Shown here in pieces: positions 52,744 through 61,261 of a stretch of 64,000 bases of DNA. The DNA comes from Actinomadura meyerae. Lineage in GTDB: Bacteria; Actinomycetota; Actinomycetes; Streptosporangiales; Streptosporangiaceae. The DNA is taken from contig NZ_FZOR01000005.1 in the NCBI RefSeq assembly GCF_900188445.1, positions 222,564-286,563 on the forward strand, in the 5' to 3' direction. The notes beneath the pieces were generated by a model. It made no database searches. It was not told where the DNA came from and saw only the letters and a program-made list of their open reading frames with translations. Both the position numbers and the translations under genes were made by a program. Within the stretch, counting starts at the first letter, position 1. Every line of letters begins with the position of its first letter.

Positions 52744-54021
52744 CTACTTTCTTCTGATTTGTTCGGTGTCTCGGGGTGGCCGGGCGCCCGTCCCGGACGT
52801 CGTCCCAGGTCGGGTGTCCATGTGCGCCCGCGCCGGGAGCAGGAGCGGGGTGGCGAGCAGGAGGACCCCGGCGATCGCGATGGCGGCGAGGGGCCCGGTG
52901 AGCGACGCGACCGCGCCCCACAGCACCATGAAGGACGCCTGGGAGAGCTTGCTGCTGACGCTCCACGCCCCGAGGACCTGGGCGACCCGCCCGGCTCGCG
53001 CGCGCTCCAGGCGCTCGGTCGCGGCGATGGGATTGAAGACCCCCATGCTGACGATGATCAAAGTCTCGACGACGATGACCGTGATGAGGCCGGGGACGCC
53101 GGGGCCGGTCAGCGCGAGCCCGAGCGGGAAGACCGAGCGCAGCCACCCGGAAACGAGCATGACGCGGTACCGCCCGCGGCGGGCGGCCAGGTGCGCGGAG
53201 AGGCGGGCGCCGGCGAGTCCGCCGAGCGCCGGGACGCCGAACGCGAGCCCGTACTGCCAGGCGGGGAGGCCGTACTCGCCGAGCAGGAGGACCGCGAGGA
53301 TCGGCCCGGTGGCCATGATCAGGCCGTTGACCGCCATCGCGTTGAGGAACAGGCGCCGCAGGACGGGCTCGCCGAACAGGGACCGCCAGCCGTTCAGCAG
53401 ATCGGCGGCGCGCGGCCGGGCGTCCGCACCGTGCGGGGCCGCCGCCGGCTCCTCGTCCCGGATGCGCAGGACGCCCAGCGCGGACAGCAGGTAGCTGAAG
53501 GCGTCGGCGGTGACGGTGACGACCGGGCCGAGCACGCCGATGAGGGCCCCGCCGAGCGGCGGGCCGACCGCCGTCGCCACCCAGTTCGTCCCCTCGAACC
53601 GCCCGTTCGCGACGAGGAGCAGCCGCGGCTCGACGAGCTGCTTCAGGTACGCGCCGGACGCGGCGGTGAACGCGATGCCCGCCGTCCCGCAGAGCACCGA
53701 GACGGCCAGCAGCTGGCCGTACGAGAGCAGGCCGAGGAGGTACGCGATCGGGATGCTCGCCATGGCGGCGAAGCGGACCACGTCCATCGCCACCATCACG
53801 GGACGTTTCGCCCGGTGCTCGATCCACGGCCCGAGCGGCACCGCGACGACCGCCGCGACGGCGAGCCCGGCGCCTTCCAGGAGCGAGACGGCGAACGCGG
53901 ACGCGTCCAGCACCTGGACGGCGATGAGCGGGAACGCCCCGAACGCGATCCATGTGCCGTACGTGCTGACGGCATAGGCCGACCACAGCCACCCGAAGCC
54001 GGGCCCCAATCTCGCGCGCAC
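52744..54021 (-). CDS. MFS transporter
   Basis: About 425 residues with 12 predicted membrane helices, starting with LGPGFGWLWSAYAVSTYGTWIAFGAFPLIAVQ and containing LLEGAGLAVAAVVAVPLGPWIEHRAKRPVMVAMD, the helix 2-3 loop motif. It is of the MFS_3/enterobactin-exporter style. GTG 54021 has a GGGAG site; GTG 54063 would add 14 residues without one. It is divergent from the LysR gene, its likely controller. Confidence 0.92.
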   Translation of the reverse strand: MRARLGPGFGWLWSAYAVSTYGTWIAFGAFPLIAVQVLDASAFAVSLLEGAGLAVAAVVAVPLGPWIEHRAKRPVMVAMDVVRFAAMASIPIAYLLGLLSYGQLLAVSVLCGTAGIAFTAASGAYLKQLVEPRLLLVANGRFEGTNWVATAVGPPLGGALIGVLGPVVTVTADAFSYLLSALGVLRIRDEEPAAAPHGADARPRAADLLNGWRSLFGEPVLRRLFLNAMAVNGLIMATGPILAVLLLGEYGLPAWQYGLAFGVPALGGLAGARLSAHLAARRGRYRVMLVSGWLRSVFPLGLALTGPGVPGLITVIVVETLIIVSMGVFNPIAATERLERARAGRVAQVLGAWSVSSKLSQASFMVLWGAVASLTGPLAAIAIAGVLLLATPLLLPARAHMDTRPGTTSGTGARPPRDTEQIRRK

Positions 54022-54108
54022 AGGACTCCCAGTGGCAACCGAACGTCTGGACGCCGGAAGCACACCAGCGGCGCGGACCCGCGATCAAACAACGACCTTT
54101 CCCCGAGC

Positions 54109-54125
54109 CACAACCAGCGGTTGTG
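54109..54125. promoter_or_regulatory. LysR-type operator between MFS and LysR genes
   Basis: A perfect inverted repeat, CACAACC (54109-54115) and GGTTGTG (54119-54125), around AGC lies 18 bases before the LysR start in the divergent gap. Partially dyad sites in this position are typical LysR binding sites. Confidence 0.65.
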
Positions 54126-54143
54126 CGCCCCTAGGGTGACCCC

Positions 54144-55130
54144 GTGGACACCAAGGCGTTGCGCTCGTTCGTCCGGGCGGCCGAGCTCGGGCAGTTGCAG
54201 CACGCGGCCGACGAGCTGGGCGTGACGCAGCAGGCGGTCTCCAAGCGGATCGCCGCGCTGGAGCGGGCGCTGGGCGTCCGGCTGTTCACCCGCACCGCAC
54301 GAGGCGTCGAGCTGACGCTGGACGGCCAGGCGTTCCTGCCCCACGCGCGGAGCGTCGTCGCGGGCGTCGAGCGCGCGATCGCCGCCGTCCGGCCGGGCTC
54401 ACGCGCCCTCCGCGTCGACGTCCTCGGCCTGCGGAGCGCGCAGGCGGCCGTCCTGCACGACTACTGGCGGTCGCGTCCCGGTACCGACCTCGATGTGGTC
54501 GTCCTCCGGGTGAACGACCCGCGCGTGGCGGTCGCCGCCGTCGAGGCGGGCGATGTCGACGCGTCGTTCCGCACCGTCACCGACCCGGCGGCGCTGCCGC
54601 CCGGCGTGCGCATGATCCGCGCGTTCGACTTCCCGCTGGAGCTGCTGGTCGGCCCGCGGCATCCGCTCGCCGGGGCACGCCGGCTGACGCCGCGGCAGTT
54701 GCGCGGGCACCGGATCTGGGTTCCGGGCATCGCGCCCTGGAGCGAATGGGCGGAGTTCTACGACCAGCTCGCCACCGAGTTCGACCTTCGCGTCGACGCG
54801 GCGGGCCCGCACTTCGGGGACGAGGTGCTCCTGGACACCCTCGCCGACTCGGCGGACGCGGCCACCCTGGTCGGGTCGCGCGACCGGTATATCTGGCCCG
54901 CCACGCACGACCTGCGCCGGATCCCCATCGTGGATCCGGCGCTGGCGTATCCGCTGTCGCTGCTTCTCCCCAGCACGAACCCTCATCCGGGGCTGCGCGG
55001 GCTCATCGCCCATTTGAGGAACCAGCCCGCGCTTCCCGAACCGGCCTGGCTCCCGTCCTGGGCGGCGACCACTGGGGACGCCGACCGGGCGAGCGACGCT
55101 ACCCGCGTGCGCGGGCGGGCGGGGCGGTGA
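54144..55130 (+). CDS. LysR-family transcriptional regulator
   Basis: A 328-residue LysR protein. The winged HTH is at residues 1-60 (LRSFVRAAELGQLQHAADELGVTQQAVSKRIAALERALGVRLF). An effector domain follows (DFPLELLVGPRHPLAGARRLTPRQLRGHRIWVPG). It is divergent from the MFS exporter gene, and the perfect inverted repeat in the gap suggests it controls that exporter and itself. The 3' end overlaps the convergent small membrane protein by 32 bases. Confidence 0.95.
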   Translation: MDTKALRSFVRAAELGQLQHAADELGVTQQAVSKRIAALERALGVRLFTRTARGVELTLDGQAFLPHARSVVAGVERAIAAVRPGSRALRVDVLGLRSAQAAVLHDYWRSRPGTDLDVVVLRVNDPRVAVAAVEAGDVDASFRTVTDPAALPPGVRMIRAFDFPLELLVGPRHPLAGARRLTPRQLRGHRIWVPGIAPWSEWAEFYDQLATEFDLRVDAAGPHFGDEVLLDTLADSADAATLVGSRDRYIWPATHDLRRIPIVDPALAYPLSLLLPSTNPHPGLRGLIAHLRNQPALPEPAWLPSWAATTGDADRASDATRVRGRAGR

Positions 55131-55524
55131 GGGCGTAGATCAGCAGGACGCTCATCGCGATGGTCAGCACCGACCAGAGCGGGAACGCCCGCAGGAACGC
55201 CAGGTGCCCGATCGCGACCAGGACGGCGAACAGCACGCCGGTCGCCCGCGCCCACGTCCGTCCGGCGAGGATCCCCGCGCCGACGGCCAGCTGGACGGCG
55301 CCGACGACGAGCCAGAACCAGCCCCAGGCGGTGTAGTCGAACACCATGATCTGGTTGGCGGTGACGAGGAAGTAGTCGTCGTTGAACAGGCCGACCAGGC
55401 CGTCGATGACGTTGAACGCGCCGATCACCATGGCCAGGGTGCCCGCGAACGTCAGCCACCCGGACCGCAGATGCGGGCGCGGCATCATGCTCGGGCCGGT
55501 GTCGTGGGCCGTTCTGCTGGTCAT
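55099..55524 (-). CDS. Four-helix membrane protein (DUF7144-like)
   Basis: A 141-residue membrane protein with four hydrophobic segments and the actinobacterial pattern FAGTLAMVIGAFNVIDGLVGLFNDDYFLV, YTAWGWFWLVVGAVQLAVGAGIL. Proteins of this kind are abundant in actinomycetes and uncharacterised. The start ATG 55524 follows GGAGGGTC; the longer frame upstream is not family-like. Confidence 0.82.
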   Translation of the reverse strand: MTSRTAHDTGPSMMPRPHLRSGWLTFAGTLAMVIGAFNVIDGLVGLFNDDYFLVTANQIMVFDYTAWGWFWLVVGAVQLAVGAGILAGRTWARATGVLFAVLVAIGHLAFLRAFPLWSVLTIAMSVLLIYALTAPPARARG

Positions 55525-55675
55525 AAGACCCTCCTCACCTACCCGGTCGATGTCCGGGTTGTCCGTGGATGCCCCAGAAGGTCCCCGTTGCACGGTCAAC
55601 CGCAACCAGAGATCAAACTTTTTGGAACGCACGAGACGAAAACGTGGCCCGCACTTGCCGGACGCGCCGCCCCTC

Positions 55676-56239
55676 TCAGAGGGCGCCGCGGAGCGGGTCG
55701 GCGGCGAGTTCCCAGAGCCTCCTGGCCACCGGGTGCCGGAGGCCCGGATCGATGGCCTGCGCGAGCGCGGCGAGCTGAGCGGGGGGCAGCAGAGCACCGC
55801 CGCGGGCCGGGTCGCGCAGCCACATCCTGGCGGGCGCGTGCCCGCCCACCTGGACGACCAGGCGGGGCAGGACGCCGCCGCGCCAGTTCGTCCAGACCGG
55901 CTGGGCGGTGTCCGCGCTCACGTGGGCGGCGGTGAGGTCGTACCTTCTCCGGCCCCGGATGCCCCTCCGGACGAGCACCCTGCCGTCGAGCCAGTACGCG
56001 GTGCGGTAGTGCTGCACCAGCAGCAGGCCGATGAACCCGTCGAGCAGCAGGAACGGCAGCAGCACCAGGACGGCGAGCGCCTTCTCCTCCGACGAGAGGA
56101 GCATCCAGCCGACCGCCGCCATCACCACGCTCAGCAGGGCGACCACCGGGACGAGGCATCCCAGCCAGAGGCCCCACATGGCCGCCGGAAGGCCGACGTC
56201 CAGCCGGATCGGCGGGGGCGCGCCGTGCCGCTCGACCAC
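55676..56239 (-). CDS. Membrane protein with PH-like domain, unknown function
   Basis: A 187-residue protein. Two hydrophobic helices (GLWLGCLVPVVALLSVVMAAVGW, ALAVLVLLPFLLLDGFIGLLLV) are followed by a soluble part that begins YRTAYWLDGRVLVRRGIRGRRRYDLTAAHV. That strand pattern is like bacterial PH domains attached to membrane anchors. The rest is Ala/Arg-rich. It is a single gene with no informative neighbours. Confidence 0.7.
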   Translation of the reverse strand: MVERHGAPPPIRLDVGLPAAMWGLWLGCLVPVVALLSVVMAAVGWMLLSSEEKALAVLVLLPFLLLDGFIGLLLVQHYRTAYWLDGRVLVRRGIRGRRRYDLTAAHVSADTAQPVWTNWRGGVLPRLVVQVGGHAPARMWLRDPARGGALLPPAQLAALAQAIDPGLRHPVARRLWELAADPLRGAL

Positions 56240-56341
56240 TGCCCGCCTCCTTGATCGGCCGCCCGTTGCGGAGGAGCATACTTCGCCACGTCACGGACGA
56301 ACCGGCGGCTCCCAGAAGGAGACTTTCGCAGCCCGGATCGA

Positions 56342-57190
56342 TCAGGGCGCCGACCGCTCGGGAGCCTTACCGGGCCCGGGAGCCTTGCCTGGCCCGGGAG
56401 CCTTGCCGGGCCCGGGGCCGAACGGCGCCATCCCGGCGAGGTTGCCGCCGTCGATCGGCAGGGTCGCGCCGGTGACGAACGACGCCGCGTCCGAGCACAG
56501 CCACACGGCGGCGGCCGCGACCTCGTCGGGGCGTCCGATGCGCCGCATCGGCATCGCCCGCCCGGCCATCGCCCGCGCCTGCTCCCCGGCGCGCTCCAAC
56601 TGCTCGGTGTGGATCGGGCCCGGGGCCAGCGCGTTGATCCGCACCCCGGCCTCGGCGTAGTCCAGCGCCGCCGACCGGGTCAGCCCGATCAGGCCGAACT
56701 TGCTCGACACGTAACCCGCCAGCCCGCCGACCGCCTGAAGGCCCGCCGTGGACGCCATGTTCACGATCGCACCGCCGCCGGTGTCGAGCATGGCCGGGAT
56801 CTGATGCTTCATGCACAGGAAGACCCCGCGCAGGTTGACGGTCAGCGCGGTGTCGAAGTCGGCGACGGCGACATCGGCCAGCGGCGTGGGCGGGTGGCCG
56901 CCCCCGGCCGCGTTGTTGACCGCCGCGTCCAGCCGTCCGAACTCCCCGACCGCGCGCTGGACGAGCCGTTCGACCGCGTCGGGGTCCGTCACGTCGGTGG
57001 GGACCGCCAGCGCGCGGCCGCCGCCGGCGCCGATCTCCGCCGCGAGCCGCGACAGCGCGGCACCGTCCCGGGCGGCGAGGACGACGGCCGCCCCCGCCTC
57101 GTGCAGCGCGCGGGCGGTGGCCGCGCCGATGCCGCGGCTCGCGCCGGTGACGATGGCGACCCGGCCGCTCAGGGGACGCTCACTGCTCAT
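56342..57190 (-). CDS. SDR-family oxidoreductase with C-terminal GPGKAP repeats
   Basis: A 282-residue short-chain dehydrogenase. It has TGASRGIG cofactor binding (residues 14-21), NNAAGG, an active-site region with S in MASTAGLQAVGG and YVSSK (Y-x-x-x-K), and CSDAASFVTGATLPIDGG at the end of the fold. The extra C terminus carries three exact GPGKAP units. It reduces or oxidises an unknown alcohol/ketone. It is divergent from a TetR regulator, with a dyad between them. Confidence 0.93.
   Translation of the reverse strand: MSSERPLSGRVAIVTGASRGIGAATARALHEAGAAVVLAARDGAALSRLAAEIGAGGGRALAVPTDVTDPDAVERLVQRAVGEFGRLDAAVNNAAGGGHPPTPLADVAVADFDTALTVNLRGVFLCMKHQIPAMLDTGGGAIVNMASTAGLQAVGGLAGYVSSKFGLIGLTRSAALDYAEAGVRINALAPGPIHTEQLERAGEQARAMAGRAMPMRRIGRPDEVAAAAVWLCSDAASFVTGATLPIDGGNLAGMAPFGPGPGKAPGPGKAPGPGKAPERSAP
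56360..56413 (-). repeat. 18-bp tandem repeat (3 copies) in the SDR gene
   Basis: Three consecutive 18-base units (CCGGGAGCCTT-type on the plus strand) encode GPGKAP each. The extension lies outside the SDR fold, so the repeat probably arose by slippage in GC-rich DNA. Confidence 0.8.
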
Positions 57191-57232
57191 GACCTGCTCC
57201 TTCTCATCGGATACGGGGACTGCTAGAGTTCT

Positions 57233-57253
57233 TTGGACAGACTGTAAATCCAA
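57233..57253. promoter_or_regulatory. Operator candidate between SDR and TetR genes
   Basis: TTGGA (57233-57237) and TCCAA (57249-57253) flank an AT-rich centre (ACTGTAAA) in the 83-base divergent gap. Promoter-like boxes on both strands overlap (TTTACA on the minus strand; TATCT after the repeat on the plus strand). This is a typical layout for TetR-type autoregulation. Confidence 0.5.
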
Positions 57254-57273
57254 TATCTGGAGCGGTCAAGGAC

Positions 57274-57876
57274 ATGAGCCCTCGCGAGTACCGGTCCGAC
57301 AAGCGCCGGGCCGCCGCCGAGGAGACGCGGCGGCGCATCCTGGACGCCGCCCGCGCCCTGCTGGCGGGCGACGCGACGCCCCGGCTGTCGGTGGACGCGG
57401 TCGCCAAGGCGGCCGACGTGTCCCGGCAGAGCGTCTACAACGCCTTCGGGTCCAAGTCAGGGCTGCTGGAGGCACTGTTCGACGCGCTCGCCGAGCAGGC
57501 CGGCATGGGCCTGGCGGACGCCTTCACCGCCTCCGCCGACACCGAGGCCCTCGCCGCGTTCGCCGGGACGTTCTGCCGTTTCTGGGCGAGCGACCGGACG
57601 GTCCTGCGCAGGCTCCGCGGCATGGCCCTCCTCGACCACGACCTGGAGCGCCTGCTGCGGAACCGCGACGAGATGCGCCGCACCGCCCTCATCGAACTGC
57701 TCGGCCGGTTCGCCGGAACCCCCGGCGACGCCACGATCGACGTGATCTGGCAACTCACGTCGTTCGAAACCTACGACGCACTCGCCACCCGCGACCAGAC
57801 CCGCACCACCGAGGACATCGCGCGCATCATCGGGACCGCCGCCACCGCCGTCTACCAGGCAGAAGCTCCCACGTGA
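57274..57876 (+). CDS. TetR-family transcriptional regulator
   Basis: A 200-residue repressor-type protein. The HTH (RRRILDAARALLAGDATPRLSVDAVAKAADVSRQSVYNAFGSKSGLLEALF) occupies residues 15-65 and the helical C-terminal half is ligand binding. It is divergent from the SDR gene and most likely regulates it. Confidence 0.94.
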   Translation: MSPREYRSDKRRAAAEETRRRILDAARALLAGDATPRLSVDAVAKAADVSRQSVYNAFGSKSGLLEALFDALAEQAGMGLADAFTASADTEALAAFAGTFCRFWASDRTVLRRLRGMALLDHDLERLLRNRDEMRRTALIELLGRFAGTPGDATIDVIWQLTSFETYDALATRDQTRTTEDIARIIGTAATAVYQAEAPT

Positions 57877-58051
57877 GGCCCGGCCGCAGTCCCCGGTCGC
57901 CGTCCCCGAGCTCGGAGGACTGCTCGGTCTGCGCGCTCTCGTGAACTGATCCCGCGACCGATGTCGAGAACCTGGCGTCGGCTCCGTCCCAGGGGTACGA
58001 GCGGCCATGACCGGCCGCGCGCCGTCCACTGAACGACACGGAGGAACCACC

Positions 58052-58552
58052 ATGGGACCGAACGAGATCGCCGAGATCCTGAACCGGCCGCTCAGCCGGG
58101 AGCTGCTGGACCGCGACCTGGCCCGGCTGGCCTACGTCGCCACGGACGGCACCCCGCGCGCCGTCCCGATCGCCTTCGCCTGGAACGGCGCGGAGATCGT
58201 GATGTGCACGTCGACGAACGCCCCGAAGCTCCGGTCCCTGCGCGAGAACCCGATGGTCGCGCTGACGATCGACACCGAGGTGCACCCGCCGAAGATCCTC
58301 CTCGTCCGCGGCCGCGCCGAGCTGGACCACGTCGACGGCATCCCGGACGAGTACCTCCAGGCGAACACCACCTACGAGATGACGCCCGAGCAGCGCGTCG
58401 AGTGGGAGGCGGAGGTGCGCTCGCTCTACAGCGACGGCATGGTCCGGATCGTCGTGACCCCGACCTGGGCCAAGCTGATCGACTTCGAGACGACCCTGCC
58501 GAGCGCGGTCGAGGAACTGGTCCAGCGGCGGGCGGAGCGCGAGCACGCCTGA
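58052..58552 (+). CDS. Pyridoxamine 5'-phosphate oxidase-like flavin/F420-binding protein
   Basis: A 166-residue split-beta-barrel protein (LARLAYVATDGTPRAVPIAFAWNGAEIVMCT, APKLRSLRENPMVALTID). Actinobacterial members of this family are FMN- or F420-dependent reductases; the motif does not decide the cofactor. ATG 58052 follows ACGGAGGAACC, which is better than the in-frame ATG 58007. Confidence 0.88.
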   Translation: MGPNEIAEILNRPLSRELLDRDLARLAYVATDGTPRAVPIAFAWNGAEIVMCTSTNAPKLRSLRENPMVALTIDTEVHPPKILLVRGRAELDHVDGIPDEYLQANTTYEMTPEQRVEWEAEVRSLYSDGMVRIVVTPTWAKLIDFETTLPSAVEELVQRRAEREHA

Positions 58553-58606
58553 ACGCACCGCGCGTCCTCACCCGGGCGGACGCTCCGGCACGAGTAGTGT
58601 CCCGCC

Positions 58607-59017
58607 ATGGCGAAGGTGGACGAACTGCTGCGATACATCGACGATCCGGACGATGACAGCACCCTGGCCTACCAGGTCGTGGACGAGATCGCGGCGAGCG
58701 GCGACACGTCCCTGCTGCCCCGGCTGACCGCCGAACTCCGGCGCTTCCTCGATACCGGCGACTTCTACGGCCGGGACGTCATCGCGGACACGCTGGCGGG
58801 CCTCGGCGGGATCGACGTCCTGCCGCTGCTGATCGAGGCGTCCGCCCGGGACCTCGGGGATGATCAGGACACGCTCCAGTCCACCGTGCTCGAACTGATG
58901 GGGACGGACAAGCGGCGCGCCGGCGCCATCCTCGATGAACTGGAGGCCGAGGGCCGCCCCGACCTCCGGCATCGAGTCGCACAAGCCCGCGAATTGCTCG
59001 ACTCGGGCGTTATTTAG
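58607..59017 (+). CDS. HEAT-repeat-like small protein
   Basis: A 136-residue all-helical acidic protein with about three HEAT-like hairpins (LLPRLTAELRRFLDTGD, VIADTLAGLGGIDVLPLLIEASARD, ELMGTDKRRAGAILDELEAEGRPD). It may be a binding scaffold or immunity-type protein; no partner toxin is nearby. It follows the flavin-binding protein by 54 bases. Confidence 0.75.
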   Translation: MAKVDELLRYIDDPDDDSTLAYQVVDEIAASGDTSLLPRLTAELRRFLDTGDFYGRDVIADTLAGLGGIDVLPLLIEASARDLGDDQDTLQSTVLELMGTDKRRAGAILDELEAEGRPDLRHRVAQARELLDSGVI

Positions 59018-59118
59018 CGGAAGATAATCCATATCGACGGCCGACGGCATCTCACCCCCCCTCAATCAACACTCACTAGATCATTCATCCCGAATTCAGT
59101 GCACGCAGACTAAACCAT

Positions 59119-59132
59119 TGTGCACTTGCACA
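59119..59132. promoter_or_regulatory. Dyad in AT-richer leader of the secreted inhibitor gene
   Basis: TGTGCA and TGCACA form a perfect 6-bp inverted repeat with a CT spacer. A third GTGCAC copy lies near 59099. The surrounding 59018-59223 region is unusually AT-rich and also contains a CCTCT/AGAGG hairpin (59161-59175) in the probable leader. Confidence 0.45.
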
Positions 59133-59223
59133 TAACGACAGAATCCATAACCGGCTGCATCCTCTTCAGCAGAGGAAGACGGACGACCGCCTTCCCATCG
59201 CTTCCGCATCTCGGAAAGGAAAG

Positions 59224-59748
59224 ATGATGCGCCATCGGTCCACGTCGAAAACCCGTACCCGACGAGTCACCGCCATCCTCGGGACGGCCGCGGTGGTGCT
59301 GGGAGGGTCGTTACTCGCCGGCGCTCCCGCCGCCACCGCCGCACCCCCGCAGCCGGGCAAGGCGGACACCTCGGGCGTCGTCAAGCGCGTCGGCGGCGCG
59401 ACCGCGGTGCGCCTGGCGAGCCCCGCGGACTGCCAGAACTACCACGTCTGCCTCTGGACCGGTACCGGCTACACCGGCTGGTGGGTCGCCTTCGGCGGCA
59501 ACTACGCCGTGTGCGAGGGCTGGCGCTTCGAGGGAACGGTGTGGCAGGACAACGTCGGTTCGATCTGGAACCGCGCCTCCGGCCCGATCAGCGTCTGGAA
59601 CCGGTACGCCGACGGCTCCTACAACTACTCCAAGCTCGGCTGGCTGCCCAGCAACTACAGCTACAGCAACGTGTTCAGCCGCGTGATGGACGCGTGGGTC
59701 TACGACCCCAACAACAACTGCACCAGCCTGAACCTGCACGCGCTCTGA
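59224..59748 (+). CDS. Secreted peptidase inhibitor family I36 (SMPI-like) protein
   Basis: A 174-residue exported protein. Residues 1-40 are a signal peptide (twin basic start, then AAVVLGGSLLAGAPAATAA). The mature core DCQNYHVCLWTGTGYTGWWVAFGG and WQDNVGSIWNRASGPISVWNRY fits the small crystallin-like I36 inhibitor domain, with cysteines C70 and C76 near its start. Family members inhibit metalloproteases. The ribosome site GGAAAGGAAAG is strong, and a terminator hairpin follows. Confidence 0.88.
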   Translation: MMRHRSTSKTRTRRVTAILGTAAVVLGGSLLAGAPAATAAPPQPGKADTSGVVKRVGGATAVRLASPADCQNYHVCLWTGTGYTGWWVAFGGNYAVCEGWRFEGTVWQDNVGSIWNRASGPISVWNRYADGSYNYSKLGWLPSNYSYSNVFSRVMDAWVYDPNNNCTSLNLHAL

Positions 59749-59756
59749 CCGGCCTT

Positions 59757-59794
59757 TCCCGGGACGGCCGACAAGACCGACGGCCGTCCCGGGA
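59757..59794 (+). terminator. 14-bp perfect hairpin terminator
   Basis: TCCCGGGACGGCCG (59757-59770) is inverted at 59781-59794 around ACAAGACCGA, 8 bases after the stop of the I36-like gene and upstream of the convergent permease gene end. Confidence 0.8.
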
Positions 59795-59827
59795 CCGAGC
59801 ATTCCGCTTAACTCCGAGCCGTCCCGT

Positions 59828-61162
59828 CTACGCAGCGGGCGGTTGCACCGGGCCGCGGTGGCGCCGGATCAGCAAACGTCCCACAAGGCCGATGCCGAAC
59901 ATGCCCACGCCGGCCACGATCGACGGCCAGGGCAGGGTGGCGACCAGGGTGAGGCACCCGGCGACGCCGAGCACGTTGAGCGCGCGCGGCCAGCGGCGGT
60001 CGGACGCCGGCTGGGTGAACGCCGCCGCGTTGGCGATGGCGTAGTAGACCAGGACGCCGAAGGACGAGAAGCCGATCGCTCCGCGCAGGTCGACGGTGGC
60101 CACCAGGACGCTGACCACGACCGCCAGGGCGGTCTCCGCGCGGTGCGGCACCCGGTAGCGGGGGTGGACGGCGGCGAACCGGCCCGGCAGGTCGCGGTGG
60201 CGGGCCATGGCCAGGCTGGTGCGTCCTATCCCGGCGATCAGTGCGAGCAGCGCGCCGAGGGCCGCCACCGCGCCGCCCGCCCGCACCACCGGCGCCAGGC
60301 CGCCGGCGCCCGCGGCGTCGAGGGCGGTGGCCAGCGGCGCGGTCGCGGACGCGAGCCGCTGCGGTCCGGCGGCCAGCAGCGCCGCGACCCCGACGACCAG
60401 GTAGACCGCCACGGTGATGAGCAGCGCGAGCGGGATCGCCCGGGGAATGGTGCGACGCGGGTCGCGGACCTCCTCCCCCATGGTGGCGATGCGGGCATAT
60501 CCGGCGAAGGCGAAGAACAGCAGGCCGGCGGCCTGGAGGATGCCGTAGGCACCGCCGGTCCCCAGCGACGACCAGCCGCCCAGGCGCCCGGTACCGGCGT
60601 GACCGGACGCCGCGATGCCCGCGACCACGACCGCCAGCGCGATCAGGCTGATGACGCCGAGCACGCGGGCGAGCAGCGCCGTCTTGGTCACCCCGCGGTA
60701 GTTGAGCGCGGTCAGGCCGAGCACGGCCGCGACCCCGGCGGCGCGTTGCGCCCACCCGGGGCCCGGTACCGCGTAGGCGGCGAAGGTGAGCGCCATGGCG
60801 GCGCAGGAGGCGGTCTTCCCGACCACGAACCCCCACCCCGCGGTGAATCCCCACCAGTCGCCGAGGCGTTCGCGGCCGTAGACGTAGGTCCCGCCGGAGG
60901 TCGGATAGGCCGCCGCGAGCTGCGCGGAGGCGACCGCGTTGCAGTAGGCGATCACCGCGGCGAGCACCAGCCCGACCAGGAGCCCCGTCCCTGCGGCGCG
61001 CGCGGCCGGACCGAACGCGGCGAACACCCCCGCCCCGATCATCGAGCCGAGCCCGATCATCACCGCGTCCCCGGTGCCCAGCCGGCGCGCCAGCTCACCG
61101 CCGCCCGGTGGCGTGGACGCCGTCCCGGAGGCCCCGGGCTCAGGGTGCGGTTCGGGCGGCAT
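59828..61162 (-). CDS. APC-family amino acid permease
   Basis: A 444-residue transporter of the amino acid-polyamine-organocation family with ~12 helices. It shows GTGDAVMIGLGSMIGAGVFAAFGPAA (helix 1), YPTSGGTYVYGRERLG, and GYARIATMGEEVRDPRRTIPRAI, which is the typical loop. ATG 61162 behind GGAAGG is preferred over ATGs at 61186/61189, which fall in the inverted repeat. Substrate is unknown; the style resembles cationic amino acid transporters. Confidence 0.93.
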   Translation of the reverse strand: MPPEPHPEPGASGTASTPPGGGELARRLGTGDAVMIGLGSMIGAGVFAAFGPAARAAGTGLLVGLVLAAVIAYCNAVASAQLAAAYPTSGGTYVYGRERLGDWWGFTAGWGFVVGKTASCAAMALTFAAYAVPGPGWAQRAAGVAAVLGLTALNYRGVTKTALLARVLGVISLIALAVVVAGIAASGHAGTGRLGGWSSLGTGGAYGILQAAGLLFFAFAGYARIATMGEEVRDPRRTIPRAIPLALLITVAVYLVVGVAALLAAGPQRLASATAPLATALDAAGAGGLAPVVRAGGAVAALGALLALIAGIGRTSLAMARHRDLPGRFAAVHPRYRVPHRAETALAVVVSVLVATVDLRGAIGFSSFGVLVYYAIANAAAFTQPASDRRWPRALNVLGVAGCLTLVATLPWPSIVAGVGMFGIGLVGRLLIRRHRGPVQPPAA

Positions 61163-61184
61163 CGGCGACCTTCCGTCGCATTCC

Positions 61185-61200
61185 ATCAAAACGGTTTGAT
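61185..61200. promoter_or_regulatory. Operator candidate upstream of the permease
   Basis: ATCAAA (61185-61190) and TTTGAT (61195-61200) are perfect inverses around ACGG, 23 bases before the permease start. The AT-rich dyad stands out from local composition; the regulator is not identified. Confidence 0.55.
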
Positions 61201-61261
61201 CTATCGTCCCGAGTGCGGTGCCACCGAGTCAAGCAACCCGAGCCGCAGCACACGAAACGCT

